64,000 nucleotides of DNA from Oryza sativa Japonica Group (Eukaryota > Streptophyta > Magnoliopsida > Poales > Poaceae). The stretch spans positions 25,160,001-25,224,000 of the forward strand of contig NC_089043.1 of assembly GCF_034140825.1 (NCBI RefSeq), given 5' to 3'. Under the pieces are notes generated by a model, which saw only the letters and a list, made by a program, of their open reading frames with translations, was not told the origin of the DNA and searched no databases. The position numbers and the translations under genes were made by a program. Numbering within the stretch: the first letter of the stretch is position 1; the number at the start of each line of letters is the position of its first letter. Below, in pieces: positions 1 to 12,789 of the stretch.

Positions 1-449
1 AACCAAAAGCCACATCAATCAACAAGTTCTTATCAGATTAGAAATTATATTGGTCGCATTTAGAATATCATAGTCTCATTTTCTTTAGGCCATTGCAAAA
101 TAACAATATTGATGTTCTGAAACTACTTGGGGATCTTCTGCTATGTTACATATTAGTGGTTGGGCTTTTAGTGTAGCTTGATGGAAACACAGCACATTGA
201 GCAAAATGTTTCAATCCTACTTAAATTGAACAGCCTTTCAGAGCAATGAATATAATACCTTTTCTTGATTTTGATGGTATTCCTTTCGTCTTCTGTGCTA
301 TTTAAATCATAGCTGCACATAAGAATTGACAGCGTCAATCTCTCTTGGTTTGAAGACAGAATACATTAAACACAACACAACAATCCGAACAGACTTTATG
401 ACAACAACCATACAATTTATCACATCAACCAAAACCAAACTGGAAAAGA

Positions 450-541
450 TGTTACTACCTCTGCCCCACAAAGACTTCATTTCTGGCTATGCACCTGGAC
501 AAGAACTGAGAAATGAAGTCTTTTTGGGACAGAGGTAGTAT
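450..541. mobile_element. Short foldback MITE (Stowaway-like)
   Basis: About 90 bp made of two near-identical arms of about 32 bp in inverted orientation (left TACTACCTCTGCCCCACAAA, right arm its complement with a few changes) around a loop of about 25 bp, with TA at both ends. The TACTxCCTCxGTCCC start is the usual grass Stowaway/Mariner-type terminus. It lies within or beside an intron of the TBC gene. Confidence 0.6.
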
Positions 542-840
542 GAAGGTATTAATTATCCTGGATTCAAATACTAAGAATGGTGTATTATATTGCCATGAAG
601 AACTATCTTCTCTAACTGATAATCCTAAACCTTTTCATTATGGGAAACAGTAAGGAAGGACCCTAGTCCATGAATCGGAGCCGTCCCGTAGAGCTACACA
701 AAACATGCACACTCCATGTGGTCACATAACCAATTAGGTGCTATAGGAAGTCTACGTGTATGTAGTTGCGACCTCAAACTTGGTCAAAGAAACGAAAGCT
801 TATGAATTACTAGATGCATAGAAGAGATTAAAAAACTCAC

Positions 841-3077
841 ACTCCTAGCAGGAAGGGCCAAACTTCAGCCCTGATTCCTGGTTCAATGCCCTGACACAAC
901 AGAAAAAAAAGGCCAGTATATTAATTAGACTGTACGGAGTAAGATGCAGAACATGCTTTCAATATCACTACTATATATGTCTAAATCTTTGAACAAACAA
1001 AACAATAGGCAAGTATTCTTGTAAACATATGCAGGACATCTAAACAAATAGATAATCAAACTTACCCCGCTGCGAACTTTCTTCAGAAACTTCTTTCCTC
1101 GATCACGAAGTTTCCCATTAGCAGAAAACAGACCTTCCCATTGTTGACGAGAAAGTACTCGTTTTCTTTTCCTTCGAGACCATGGAGACTTTATTCCACC
1201 CCTGAAAGAAGATTAAAGAATAGTTTTAGAAAGTGGAGCAACAAGGAAGATATGGATCAATAAAAGATAACACTGCCATACCAACTGACAGACTAACTAA
1301 TAGTACCATCTTTAACACACTCTCTAAGCTACAGCATCCGAAGAGGGAATGCTTTGAGTCCTCATAAATCCAACTTCACATATAATTTGTATGCACACGA
1401 AAAGGTTGGATATAAAACAAATTCATAAAATAGACAGATATTAAGGTATTAATTAGTTTACGAAACAAACGTGATACTGAAAAACTTCCTCCTAGTTATT
1501 GTTTCAAAGTGCTGTTAAGAACATAATTGTGCAGCGTCAAGGATACATTCGTTATGCGCAGCATGAACTGATTCTTAATCAAGCAGTATGGTCTACCATA
1601 TTTTGAACTAACCATACAATTTTATCCATTATCTAAACAAAACTACATAGCTGAATAATACATACATCGATCAAGAGGCATAAATCAGACAATACTATGG
1701 AATCTGTGGATGAAACAGGGTCCCTAACACCATACGCTAGTGAAAAAAATTGATGGTATTGAACTTGGTAATTGGATTAAGAAAAGATGACCACATAAAA
1801 CGATTTTCTAGGCAATGATTCATAGTTATGAGTTATCTGAGGACCTGGGCTACAAAAAGGAATCGTTATAGTCAACATGCAGTTCAATATAATACCTAGA
1901 TCAGTGAACAAATAAGTTGAAAGCAAACTTGACAAGAGATAACTACGGAACAAGAGCAGATCACAGGAAAACTGGAGGTGTATCATCTAAAAACTCTTGT
2001 GATTTACGGTGATACCTATTCAGGTCAGCAAAATTGTTCAACTCATGGAAGATCCAAACTTTTAGGTAGCATTTACAGTGCCACAGCTTCACTCCCAAAC
2101 CAAAAGGAAACATCAAGCACCCCCCCTATTATTCTTAGAAACTAAATTTGCTACCTTAGGGGACAGGATCACCTCCAAGGTCTTAAATACCATGCCATCC
2201 AACAACCTAAAGCACATAATTCAAGATAGCAGCAAGCTGTCCCTTGTTCAAACCACCAACAGCATCACATCATCAACATATCTTGAGGCAATTGTGCAAG
2301 CTGCATTCAGCACTAACGCTGCCACTAAACTATGACAAAATCTTATCACACTAGAACTTAGACGGAAGGCACCTTTAGAGTAAGCAAACCACTCTGCAAC
2401 AGAATCCATGATCTCTCTGAATCAACAAACCGAATCTCCCCCACTATCATGTCAACAGATTGAACACATAATCGATTCGCTCTTAAAAATCCGGTGTCCT
2501 CAGTTTGGATTGCAGGCCCCGCAACCTTCCTGCACGAGGCAGGAATTGCTAGGCACACAATTAAGCCAGGCTGTCACTCTAACGTTTTACTGCACTCTTA
2601 AGCTGAAATCCAAAGACTTGGTTGGATTGAGGCGCACAAAAAAACCATAACATGAGCACCTAAGCAGCCTCCAGACCACCAATTAGATCAGAACATGTGA
2701 GGCTAGACTCCACGGGAAGCAGATCAAGACGCCCCCAAAAGGAAAGGACTAAAAAAGGAGTCATTTTTACTCCTCCTTTTCACCAATCCGAAGGAGAGGG
2801 AGAAAACCCACCGATCCGAGTGCGGCGAGGACGGCGCGGGGGCGGGCGCTGGCGACGGCGACGGCGACGACGACGCGGCGGGCGCCGAAGCGGACACCAT
2901 GGCCACGGAGCTTCCCGCCGCCGCCGACGACGACGCCGACGAAGACGACGACGCCGCGGCGACGAGCAGCGACCGGAGGTGGATCCACGACGAGGACGGC
3001 GGGGACGACGCGGCCGTCGGCGACGAGGACGACGACGACGGGGAGGACGAGGTGCTGGATCGCCGCAGCGCCTTCAT
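841..3077 (-). CDS. TBC-domain Rab GTPase-activating protein, 5' exons only (partial)
   Basis: Three coding exons can be read on the minus strand: 3077-2812, 1201-1066 and 890-841, all with GT-AG junctions and consistent phase. Exon 1 encodes a serine-rich N-terminus (MKALRRSSTSSS...). Exon 2 encodes GGIKSPWSRRKRKR and then QQWEGLFSANGKLRD; exon 3 encodes GIEPGIRAEVWPFLLGV. The WSRRKRKR...QQW block followed by G-x-x-P-x-I-R-x-x-V-W-P-F-L-L-G is the start of the TBC domain in plant GYP-type RabGAPs, which stimulate GTP hydrolysis by Rab GTPases in vesicle traffic. The arginine in IRAEVWPFLLG lies in the conserved entry motif of the domain. The catalytic IxxDxxR and YxQ fingers would lie in later exons, beyond position 1; I could not recognise another exon in 1-840. 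ATG at 3077 is chosen because it opens the only frame that joins exon 2. Confident about the family, not about the substrate Rab. Confidence 0.85.
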
Positions 3078-3600
3078 GTCCCCTCTCCCTCTCCCCCTCT
3101 CTCACCCACCAAACTCCCCAAACCCAACCAACCACTCCCCGTCCCCGCCACTACCAGCGCCACCACTCCCCCGGCCCCCACCACTCCATCCCCCTCCTCC
3201 TCCTCCTCCTCCTCCTCCTCCGCCGCCGCAGGATCTCGCCGCCGGCGAACGCACGCCGCGCAAGGAGGAGGCGCCGGTTAATTAAAAAAAAATCGGTTGG
3301 TTTTTTTTTTCTTCCTCGGCTTTAACTCGTTGTCTCTTTAAGCTCGTAAGCGAAGAGATAGAGAGAGAAAAAGAAGAAAAACAGAGAGAGGAAAAGAGGG
3401 CGCATGTGACGCCAATAAAGCCACACCCACACACACACAAGAAGAGGGAGAGAGGAGTGGGTGGGTGCCGTGCGCGTTTAAACGGGTCTTTGTTCCGGCC
3501 TGCCACGTGGGACCCACCGGCCCTGTCCTTCTTGTGGGGCCTAGGTGTCAGTGGGAGAGGCTGGCGGTGTGGGCCCACCACATTTGTGGATCTGTTCTGA
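3078..3600 (-). promoter_or_regulatory. 5'UTR and promoter region of the TBC gene
   Basis: The stretch directly upstream of the TBC start codon holds a (TCC)n tract at about 3191-3222, which reads (GGA)n in the mRNA. Further upstream are GA-rich blocks and GGCCC/GTGGGCCC motifs at about 3495-3580. Such GGCCCA boxes are common in promoters of broadly expressed rice genes. No TATA box was assigned. Confidence 0.4.
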
Positions 3601-6600
3601 AACTTTTGGGCTCCCGAAATGTCTATAAAACCGTGCAGTTATCGTGTGAAATAACATTTTCAGTTTTTTAACCACGATATACTTCGTGGTAACCACGTGG
3701 TTTTCGTGATAATCGTTATATCATAAGGTGATAGTAGTCCCAATCCAAACGGTTTGGTAAATCTTGGGCTCTTGTCGGTTGATAAACCATTGGAAAAAGA
3801 ACATGTTATTAGGTTATTAGTTTAGGTAAAACTTTTTATGTCTGTATAGTAAAAATTATATTATAGAGGTTATTAAGACTGGATAATAGCTTTAGTAGAA
3901 TAAAAGAAAAAAATCTTAAATCAACTCTAAGGTTACGTTTCGATATTAGTTGCAGCTTATAAACAAAACAAGTAGAGGATGAGAATCATATACTAGTAGT
4001 TTCAAAGGAATTTTTGGTACGAATAGAACCGATGTACCTTTGGTTTGAATTCGGTTAGTTCTTTGATTTTTTTTTTAATTTTTTAAAAAAATATTCAAAG
4101 TGGGGATACATTCTTGAACTCTTTCTTTGGCAATTTTATGTTTGTCTGAATAACTAAGCTTAGGTTGTAAGGACAAAAGGAGACTGGGTTGGTTGACCTG
4201 AAAATTTGTTCATACTTTAATAGCGTGTTTGTTTTTCTGATTTTTTTATATGCATCTACTTGAGTGTATTTTAACTCAATTCATGCGAGATTTGGTAGGC
4301 TTATAATAGGTCTAAATGTTTGTCTAAAAGGTGTGTACTTGCAATGCTAAATTTTGAATGAACCATTCAGAGTGGACCAAATCCACACGGTTTTATCCAG
4401 GAGAAGAAGCCCATGAAAATCCCAACCACTAATTAACTTTTTTTTCTAACCTAATCCTGCACTAATTTCAGGTAGGTCAATGTACGTGTGAACTATAAAA
4501 TGGCATGGGCGTGATCAACACTGATTGACTTGTGACCTGACACGTTTAGCTCATGGAAATCCTCACCTTGTCAACGGATCAAATATGCTCGAAAAAAAAC
4601 GAAGAAAAAATTGGAGAATATTTCGCGTGGACCGACTCATTGAACGAGTCATCAAAATCTTTTGTGGATGCAGCCAAGCCAAATTAACAACCATACGCAA
4701 TCATACATGACAATAACGCGCGTGTTTTCTCATGTAATGGCTGCAAATTTCTTCAGAAATTCGTATGTATTTCGTATTCAAGTTATTACGTACTCCAGCT
4801 AAATTTTGATTTAATTCAATACGCATGGTTAGAATAAAGCAGGCCCAAAAAAAAGCACAAAACCTTAAGACAAAAGCAAATCGATCGGTCAGGTCTGTCC
4901 GGCAATCATAACCACCCCAAATTTTTTTCTGCACTGGTCGCACCTTTGACGAACACCTTTACCTTTCTCTTCTCTTTATCAATTGCTGCGGCAAAAAAAA
5001 TGAAAGATCCTATCATCTATTCTGCTACCACATGTTAATTAACAATTCTCTATATATCCAGTATCCTTCTTAATTCGATCACACACAAAATTTGGACAGA
5101 TGAGTTCAGTCACAAAGTCACAATTTGCAAGTTGCAACACCAAGAATTTTAATATGATCTTACATGAGACAGTTGAACATGCGGAGTAGTTTTGTGGGGA
5201 AACCAACAGCAGCAACGATGGAGCTCTCCTCATGTAGTGACGAGCAACGTGTCCCCAAGATCAGGCTTCTGAATCTTTCAGTTTTATTTATCCGAACAAA
5301 AAAAGAATTCCATGCCACACCATGATGAGCCTCTAACATGGCCAAGGTTAGATTTTTTTTTCTTTTGAAACTAATAGGTTAGATTTTTAAGAGTGCCCTA
5401 GATTCTAGGCCATGTTCTTTTGCTCCAAAGCTCATGTGAGTCTTGAGAGGAGATAGGGTCACACCTCACATGAACCTGGGTGAGAGGTTAGGTACTGGAT
5501 TAGTAATATCTTGCTGCAAACTGGAGATCGAGTGGCAGCAGAAGCTTTCACTGGAGCAGCTCATGGAATCATGTGTTGCTGCTGCTTGTTTGTTGGGATT
5601 TTTGGAGTGCGTTGCAGATGGATGGAGGACCATGGCTGCAAATGCCGGTGCAAATGGCCGAAATGGGCGGTGCGGCGGCTTGGCTTGGCCGGCCGAGAGC
5701 CCGTGGCAGCACGAGGGGAATGCAGCCATGGTCCATCGTCTCGTCTCCCTGCATTCACTCTGGATGTGTCCACCACGGTTGGCCTGCCAAATCATGTCGA
5801 AAACGTGGTGTTCAATTATCCAATTAAGGCTTCTTTGAAATGGATGGAATTTATAATTTCTTTTAGGGCGTGTTCAGTTCACGCAAAAATTGAAAGTTTG
5901 TGTGTGTAGGACAGTTTTGATGTGATGGAAAAATTGAAAGTTTGAAGAAAAACTTTGGAACTAAACTCGGCCTTAGGAATAAGTTCAATTATCATATGAT
6001 TAAGGCTTCTTTGGAACATAGGAGTATGGAATTTATAGAACTTTTCATAAAATTCACTACTTCCAGTATTACAATTAGTGCTCCCAACTTCAAAATATGC
6101 TAAGAGTACTAGTACTCCTAACGTCAAATATTATTAACGAGTAGTTCGATTCTTATGAAATTCCTCCAAAATTCCTTACGGTTAAATATGTGAAATAATT
6201 TGTCAACGGGTCAACATGCTATTATTGCCCAAAATGTGAATGTCTATGAAAATTTAGATGCCAGAAATGTACCGAGGTCAGTGTCAGACAGCACAACTAA
6301 TGCGCGATTTATGTTGGGTAGAAAGGCCATGTTGCTAATCAGTTCTGAGTTCCCTGCCTTGAACGTACAGCCATTTAGGCTGCTGCCTAAGTAAATTCAT
6401 CCTCGTGCAGTACTGCCTGAAAATATAAATCTTACAGATCAACCTGTACACTACCTATGCATGGCTCTAAAAATTGAATAATCACTAGCCCCTTGCGATG
6501 TACAGGCAGCTGAAAGCGAGCGAAATTGGTGCCGTTCTGAAGTGCAAATGCAGTAAAAAGATATGGATTGTCTGTGGATGGAACAGTATACACAATAAAC

Positions 6601-7229
6601 TAACAATTACAGGTATTGACAAGTGGCAGCTGAACATCTAAATATTTCCAATGCAACGCCCAAAAGAGGTGATTTACTAAACTGGAAACTGAAGGTACTC
6701 GCAATACACTCTGAATAAGACTCCTCTTAATAGTGAATAATGCAGAATCATGCAGGTCTCCAAGCTTGTATCACAGTTTACCTCACTTTGTCAAGCAGCA
6801 TTGGCATCACTTCAATCAGTAAACAAAAAGAATTGTGTCTTGAATTGAAACCATTTGAATAACATGCACAAAATGAGTTCTCTATCTGAATTTGCAAAAT
6901 ATGTAGATAAGTTGATCGCCGGTTTATTAACCGCGCAAATTTAACAAACATAGACACTTGAGCAAGGGCCAGGAAAGGTTATTTACTAAGTCGAAACCAG
7001 GAGTGTCTCAGATACATCACTCTGAACAACATACAACATACATGCTCATGTTTTCCTTACAAGTGATGCATAAAAGAGGAATGCAACTATGCAGTCACCT
7101 GGATCCTTTTTTAGACAGAAGATCATTACAACCCAGCTTTGGATTGAAAGCTTAAGCAGTATCCAGGCTGGGATTAGCCCCTGGATCTTTATTTAAGATG
7201 AAAGCTTAAACAATATCCAGGCATGGACC
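3601..7229. other. Gene-free stretch between the TBC gene and 6PGL
   Basis: No reading frame here has protein-like composition or a recognisable domain. Around 5820-6180 there are two diverged copies of a segment containing AAGGCTTCTTTGRAA, one of them interrupted by the small MITE at 5866. The part near 7150-7229 is probably 3' flank or 3'UTR of the 6-phosphogluconolactonase gene. Confidence 0.4.
5866..5972. mobile_element. Tourist-like MITE (PIF/Harbinger), 107 bp
   Basis: The ends GGGCGTGTTCAGTTC and GAACTAAACTCGGCC form imperfect terminal inverted repeats, flanked on both sides by TTA. A TTA target duplication and GGSC start are typical of Tourist/Harbinger MITEs in rice. Confidence 0.65.
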
Positions 7230-9981
7230 TCATTTGTTCTGTAACATTGACACTGCTGGCTTGTCAGTGAACCAAGTGAATTCCCCATCTTGAAGTACAG
7301 CCATTTCTACAGGCAGCAAATCAGACGAAGTCTGCTTATCTGAAAGTGCTTTCTGCACTGCACCAGCTTTCCCAGCTCCAGTGACCACCATTGCGACATA
7401 CGCAGATGAGTTGATCACAGGAAATGTAAACGTAATTCTCTCAGGTGGTGGCTTTGGAGAATCCTTGATGTAGGTGACCCACTTCTTGTTTTCATTAACA
7501 AGAGGGTGGCCTGGGAAAAGAGATGCAATATGGCCATCAGGGCCCATTCCCAGGAGCATGACATCAAACCTAGGAAACCCAGTCGATTGCGACATTGCAA
7601 TCACACCATTCTTGACAAGTTGCTTCAAGCAAGTTTCATAGTCATCCGCTGCTCCCTCAGCTGACAAGGCATCATTTATAGCATAAACTTGGCCAGTAGG
7701 AATTGGGACCTAGAAATTCGAAAGGAAGAACCTAGTTAAGGAGTACTTCTGAATACACAGCAAAGAAATTTACACGCACACCAGAAAACTGATGAAAATG
7801 CAATAAGTAGACACAAGAATGCATCTCGGATCACCACTTCAACAACTTATTTCCTAAATATTCACAGTTGCGGATACTAATGATTCATTATCCATTATCC
7901 ACAAAAAACCACTATAGTTCATTTCACGGTATATTTCAAATGGTTGGCACAATTTCAAACAATTGAGCATGGATACAGGCAAGCAGATTATAAAATCCCA
8001 CTGCCCACAGTCGAATAAAGCGTTTCATCATTGGTCAATCAAAATGCTTATGCCGATAACTCACAGAGAGCAGTAGAGGTTCTGTAAACTGGATGAGAAG
8101 CACAAGTGTTTTTGTTACAGATCTAGTACACTGCAGAAAACATATCAATCAACCGCTTCCCACAAGGGCCTGCTTGGAAGCCCGGTTTTTGGTTCAAAAC
8201 CGGTGTAAAATACCGGTCCATGAGTTTTTACTGGACGGGCTGGAAAGGACTGCTTGGATGGGCTGTTATCGGATTAAAATCCGCCGGAAAATGCCCATTA
8301 CACCCGGAAGAACAGTAACACCTCCTCAGGCCACACAAATAAAATGACAGAAGTCAGGCTCGCCGCTTCGCCTCTCCTTGTGCTCGTGCTGCGCTCCTCT
8401 CCCCTCTATCCCATGGCCGCCGCCTCTAGCTCGATCAGCTTCTTACCAGTGGCCAGCAGGCTTTCCTCTAGCTCTAGCAGCACTCTGCACCCTCACCTAG
8501 CCCTCTTCGGAGGCTGGCGCAACAGTTCCCCCTGCTTCTCTCCTATCCGGTGATGGGCAAGGTCAGCCTCAAGCTCGTTTCACAGCGCTACGCCCGGTGC
8601 CACACCGAGGGATTGGAAGGAGAAGCTTGGTGTTATTTTCACAAGATGAAAGATTGAGTTCTGGTTTGTCAGCTTTTGAGTTTCTTTGTTATTTCAGATC
8701 TTAGCAGGCAAGATTGAAATTCCTCAAGATCATTGTTTTCTCATTCAAATTTGTTGCCTCTTATTTCTTTTATAAATTGCAAGTATCGATTGCAGTTCTT
8801 CCTGATTTGTAATGAAAATTCTTTATAATCAGTTGGTTTTCTATTTGATTTCAGTTTATAGAAAAAGATGTTTCAGAATGGGTACCTATTGCTGCAGTAA
8901 TGGAAATATTGTGATATACCCATTGCTCTTTGCCCAAACATCATTTGCCTGGAAAAACTTTTCCTCCGTAACCAAAAGGGAATTTTCGGGACCCCGAAAA
9001 ATACAAGTGTAATATCTTTACCGGTGCAAAATTTTTCGAAGTTGCCAAGCAGGCCCTAAGTTGGAGTGTATTTTTTGTCCAAAGTTGCTAACATTTGGCT
9101 TGGAGAGTGGAATAAAGAGGCTATTGGAGATGCTCTAAGTCTGAAAACCTGAATCTGTTCTTCATCACGGTTCTTTGTTTTCATCTTCAGTTAACCCAAG
9201 CATTACCAGAATTCTATTCCTGAATGAATTTCCATCACTCTAAACCACAAAAATATTATGATCCCTAAATAGCCTGATCATGCCCCGAGCAGATCATGCA
9301 TCCAGGCCGAAACGACGACTAGGACAAGCAGTTTCGGAAAGAAGAAATCCAGAGCTCGCGAGGGAATACCTTGGAGAGAAACCCATCCAAGGCGAGCTTG
9401 TAGTTGCTATCCTCATGGTCCTTGGGCACCACCCTCTCGTCCACCCAGAACACATGCCACTTGCTCCAATCCACCGAATCCAGGTACGGTGGCTCCGCGA
9501 GCTTCCTGCGCCACCACCAACCAAAACGGCGAGAGATTCCTTACGCGATCCGAGAACACCCGGAGGAAGAGGAAGCAACCCAAGAAACGCGCGATCTCTG
9601 GGGTCCAAGCAATCAAAATCACCTGATGTTCTTGATGAGGGATCCGCCGGAGAGCACGACGGTGAAGGCGCCCCTCTCGGCGGCGAGCTTCGCGGACAGC
9701 TCCGCCGTGTACTTCGCCAGGGACACCGCGAGGTCCTCCTCGGCGTCGAAGATGAGCACCTCCTTCTTCTTCTTCGACCCTGCCGCGGCGGCGGCGGCGG
9801 CGCCGTCGGTGGCCATGGCGGGGGCGCGGGTGGCGGGAGAGACGGCGAGGGGATGGGGGCCGGAGGAGAACGGACGCCCGCGGCTTGTCGCCGCGACCCT
9901 AGACGCCGGCGGCGAGCGGTGGCGGGCGAGGACGAGGGTACGGGAGGTGGAGGCGGCGGCGACGGCGGCGGAGACGGACAT
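7230..9981 (-). CDS. 6-phosphogluconolactonase, plastid-targeted (PGL4-like)
   Basis: Hydrolyses 6-phosphoglucono-1,5-lactone to 6-phosphogluconate, the second step of the oxidative pentose phosphate pathway. Coding exons on the minus strand: 9981-9623, 9505-9370 and 7709-7230 (324 aa), all GT-AG and in phase. The first 60-odd residues are rich in S, A, R and P and look like a chloroplast transit peptide. The enzyme part starts at KKKKEVLIFDAEEDLAV. The family blocks are present: VVLSGGSL, HVFWVDERVVP, and LLGMGPDGHIASLFPGH, which carries the phosphate/lactone-binding glycine-rich loop and catalytic histidine. ATG 9981 opens the longest form; a second ATG at the MATDGAAAA segment could give a cytosolic form. 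The protein matches my memory of a rice chromosome 9 PGL protein. Intron 2 (1,660 bp) carries an inserted element at 8166-9056. Confidence 0.93.
8166..9056. mobile_element. Non-autonomous DNA transposon inside 6PGL intron 2, with a small transit-peptide-like ORF
   Basis: The ends GGGCCTGCTTGG and CCAAGCAGGCCC are perfect 12-bp inverted repeats, flanked by CAA and TAA. This would be an imperfect three-base target duplication, as in PIF/Harbinger-type elements. The 891-bp body has no transposase. On the plus strand, 8413-8553 encodes 46 residues beginning MAAASSSISFLPVASRL, serine-rich and like a plastid transit peptide, possibly captured from a host gene. The GGTTTTGAACC-type subterminal motifs also suggest a MITE relative. 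Confidence 0.6.
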
Positions 9982-12000
9982 GGCGAAGGGAAGGCGACGC
10001 GTTATAAGAGGGGGGGAGGAGGTGGGGGCTAATGGTAGATGCGACAGGTGGATGGAGAGGCGTGACACGTTTCTGTACCGTCCAGATCGAGATGGACGGC
10101 TTGGATGCGGGGATCTCGAGAAAGTGTAAATATGCCAAAGCTTCCAAGAATAATATAATAGGCTTCTTGTTCAAGAATGAAATGAATATTTAGCACAACA
10201 TTGTTGTGGATTTTTCAACTAAGTAATTGCATTTACAATTTTCGCGGGACGGCAATTTTGATCCTTGAATTTCTTAAAAAGGCTTTCAATTTCAACCATC
10301 GTTTGAAATACATTGATTTTATATAATCTTGTAGATTTTTTTTATAAGAATCAATTTAATTCAGGTAAATATAAGGGAAAAAATTAGCACTTGGAAATGC
10401 TACATGCCGGGATCCTATCGGGACGAGATCCCCTTGTCCCGACGAGCTGAGCAGCGAGGAGAAGGTGGCCGCCTGCGAAGACTTTCAACGCGGGCCAAGG
10501 AAGAGGGCTTGCTCAGCGGGAGGAGGACATGGCCATCGGCGACGAGCTTCGGCGAGACGGGATCCCCTTGTCCCGACAAGCTGAGCAGCGAGGAGGAGGT
10601 GGCCGCTTGTGAGGACCTCCGTCGTGTGTCGGGGAAGAGGACCTGCTCAGTGAAAGGAGGACGCGGCCGCTGGCAATGAGCTCCGACGTGGGGTGTGAAT
10701 AGTAGGGCCGCCGGTGACGAGCTCCGGCGTAAGGCGTGACAGTGAAGGATCTGGTCAACGCAGAAGATACGGCCACCGGCGATGACGCTTCGGTGCTTGA
10801 CTCCTTATATCTGGTAGGTATCGCTATGATATCAACAAGTATCAGGTGATATCAACAAGTATTAACATCTAGAATCTGGTACTAATACCAGAACATGATA
10901 CCTAACCGGTATTGTCTCACCTAAACGGGATTCTGCTGTATAGCAGTCTCCCAAAAAAAAAAAGAGGATTAAACGGTTTGGACCCCAGTCCTTGACTTGA
11001 CGAACCTTCGATATTTTTTGAGTCTTTCCTCATCCCTTATATGCTCATGATTTTTTTTACTCTATATGGGCGGCTCAACATGTGTACTAATGGAAGAGGA
11101 AAATTCAGGTACTTTATAATATAAAATTCACTCAAGATATATGTTTGAAGGGGTTAGTATGGCTCTGATCATCTGAGTTACGACTGATAAAGTGTAGAAA
11201 TATGAACAAAGCAAGCAAGTCAAGCAACACGAAAACTAATTTATAGCCAGAACTTTATATCTATATCATTCGTGGTCTAAAAGCCAAAGGCAAGAAAAAT
11301 ATATTTAAAAAACCCCTCAAAATCAGCTCTAAAATTAAGTTTTAAAATTTAAATTTAACTGTAGTCGATAAATCAAAAGACAAATGAGGAGAGAGAGAGA
11401 CGAAAAATCCCCATAATCCGTGCATTCAACCTTAGGTTCATGTTCTTCTGCTCCAATTTAAGATTGGCCCAGCCAGCAATTTGTTTGATGTAATTGGGCT
11501 TATATGCAGCCCAACTAACACTTAGCTCAACTCTACTGTATGCGAAGAACGTAGTACAGTTTTGAACAATTTCTTAGGAGAAGTCGATATGAAGTTCTGA
11601 ACCGTTTGCTCGAAAACTATGAACGTTCAGGCACTACTGGCACATAAATTAGATAAACATGGAGAGATTTCGCACATAAGAGAGATAACACATGAAGAGA
11701 TTTTAATCTGTTTCGTGACAGAGTGTATCTTTGCTTTTGGGAAGCGCACAAAGCAGTGCTGCATCATCGTCACCCCTCTGTTACCATAGAAACAGAATCC
11801 ATCATCAGTGCGTCGCAAAGGCTATGAGCACAACGCCCAGAATTTGAGAAGACACCCCATCATCAATCAGTTTAGTGGCAGTGACTGTCGATCAGTGCGG
11901 CACTCAACATACAACTCACAAATCTCCGTTTGCAACGGAAGTAACTTTCGATCGCTACGAGAATTGAATTGTTTCACGTGAAATATGAGGAGGTAACTTT
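9982..12000. other. Intergenic stretch upstream of 6PGL
   Basis: The first 100-200 bp upstream of ATG 9981 should be the 6PGL promoter and 5'UTR. It contains TTATAACG on the minus strand at about 10002-10009, too close to the ATG to be a convincing TATA box. The remainder holds the GC-rich repeats at 10418-10800, then AT-rich DNA without a recognisable gene. Confidence 0.35.
10418..10800. repeat. GC-rich degenerate tandem repeat (period about 134 bp)
   Basis: A block containing GATCCCCTTGTCCCGAC, GCTGAGCAGCGAGGAG and GTGGCCGC occurs at about 10427 and again at about 10561. Shorter degenerate echoes of the CCGGCGACGAGCTCCGG part follow as far as about 10800. The open frames here are by-products of the repeat composition. 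The block differs sharply in GC content from its AT-rich surroundings, so it is probably part of an old inserted element. Confidence 0.5.
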
Positions 12001-12789
12001 TTTTTTAACGACTTGCACGAGACGGTGCAAAGTTCTATTGATAAAGCGAAAAAAATTACAAGATTACAATCCTGGAAGGTCGTAACCAGAAAAAAGGACA
12101 AAAATAAACCACCACATACACAGACAACGTCAACACACAGGTCCAGGAGAAAGCTAGCAACGGACCAATTGCCGCTAGGCCAATAAAGGAACACAGCCGA
12201 GAATGCCAAAAAACGCCCTTACAACCAACACAAAGCCCAACTCTATCTAGAGCGTGCTTGCACCAATCGTTCGAGTGGTTTCAGCAAGGGGATGCCTAAA
12301 CGACGTCTCCAAGGATAGAAGCGACGGAAAACCGCCGCGCCGTCCGTCAGGAACTTAAAGGAGCCACGACTGGGCTTTTACCCAGCAACCACCCTTGAAG
12401 GACGAGACGGCACGACAACGCCCTTAGGAGGGGGGAAAGAATCATCGTTGTCGGTCCGGCCAAGGCCGGGCTGGGTTTTCACCCGCTGCTCATCACCTGC
12501 GAGTCCACGGCTGTCGCACCGATGCTCCACCACCACTCATCCTCTGCCGACATGTGGGAACGCCCCCCGCCGGCTAGCCTTCGTGCGTCGAAGACAGCGC
12601 CACACTCACCGACAGCTCCTCCTCACATCGTGGTCGCCACCTTTACCGCTGGCTACGCCTCATCGCGCCACGTCGGCCTTCTCCACCACCGGACACGTCT
12701 ATCGTGCAGTCCGGCCTCCCGCCGTTAGCCGCGCCTCTCACTCCTTACCAGCCTCCATTGCCATCGGCTGCACCCCTTTGCAGCTTCAA
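12001..12789 (-). mobile_element. LINE/SINE-type retroposon with target-site duplication
   Basis: The insertion is bounded by GAGGAGGTAACTTT at 11987-12000 and the same sequence at 12790-12803, a target-site duplication of about 14 bp. On the minus strand it ends in a poly-A run (poly-T at 11998-12006 on the plus strand), preceded by AACTTTGCACCGTCTCG. This is the pattern of a poly-A retroposon, probably a 5'-truncated LINE. No reverse transcriptase was seen in its 790 bp, and the family is not identified. Confidence 0.6.

Noticed and set aside
2697-3281. Open frame on the plus strand rich in arginine, opposite TBC exon 1
   Set aside because: It is an antisense frame of the GC-rich first exon and the (TCC)n leader, with no domain; the minus-strand frame has the TBC join.
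9280-10129. Long plus-strand frames opposite 6PGL exons 1 and 2
   Set aside because: Shadows of the lactonase coding strand; composition is arginine/glycine repeats with no family match.
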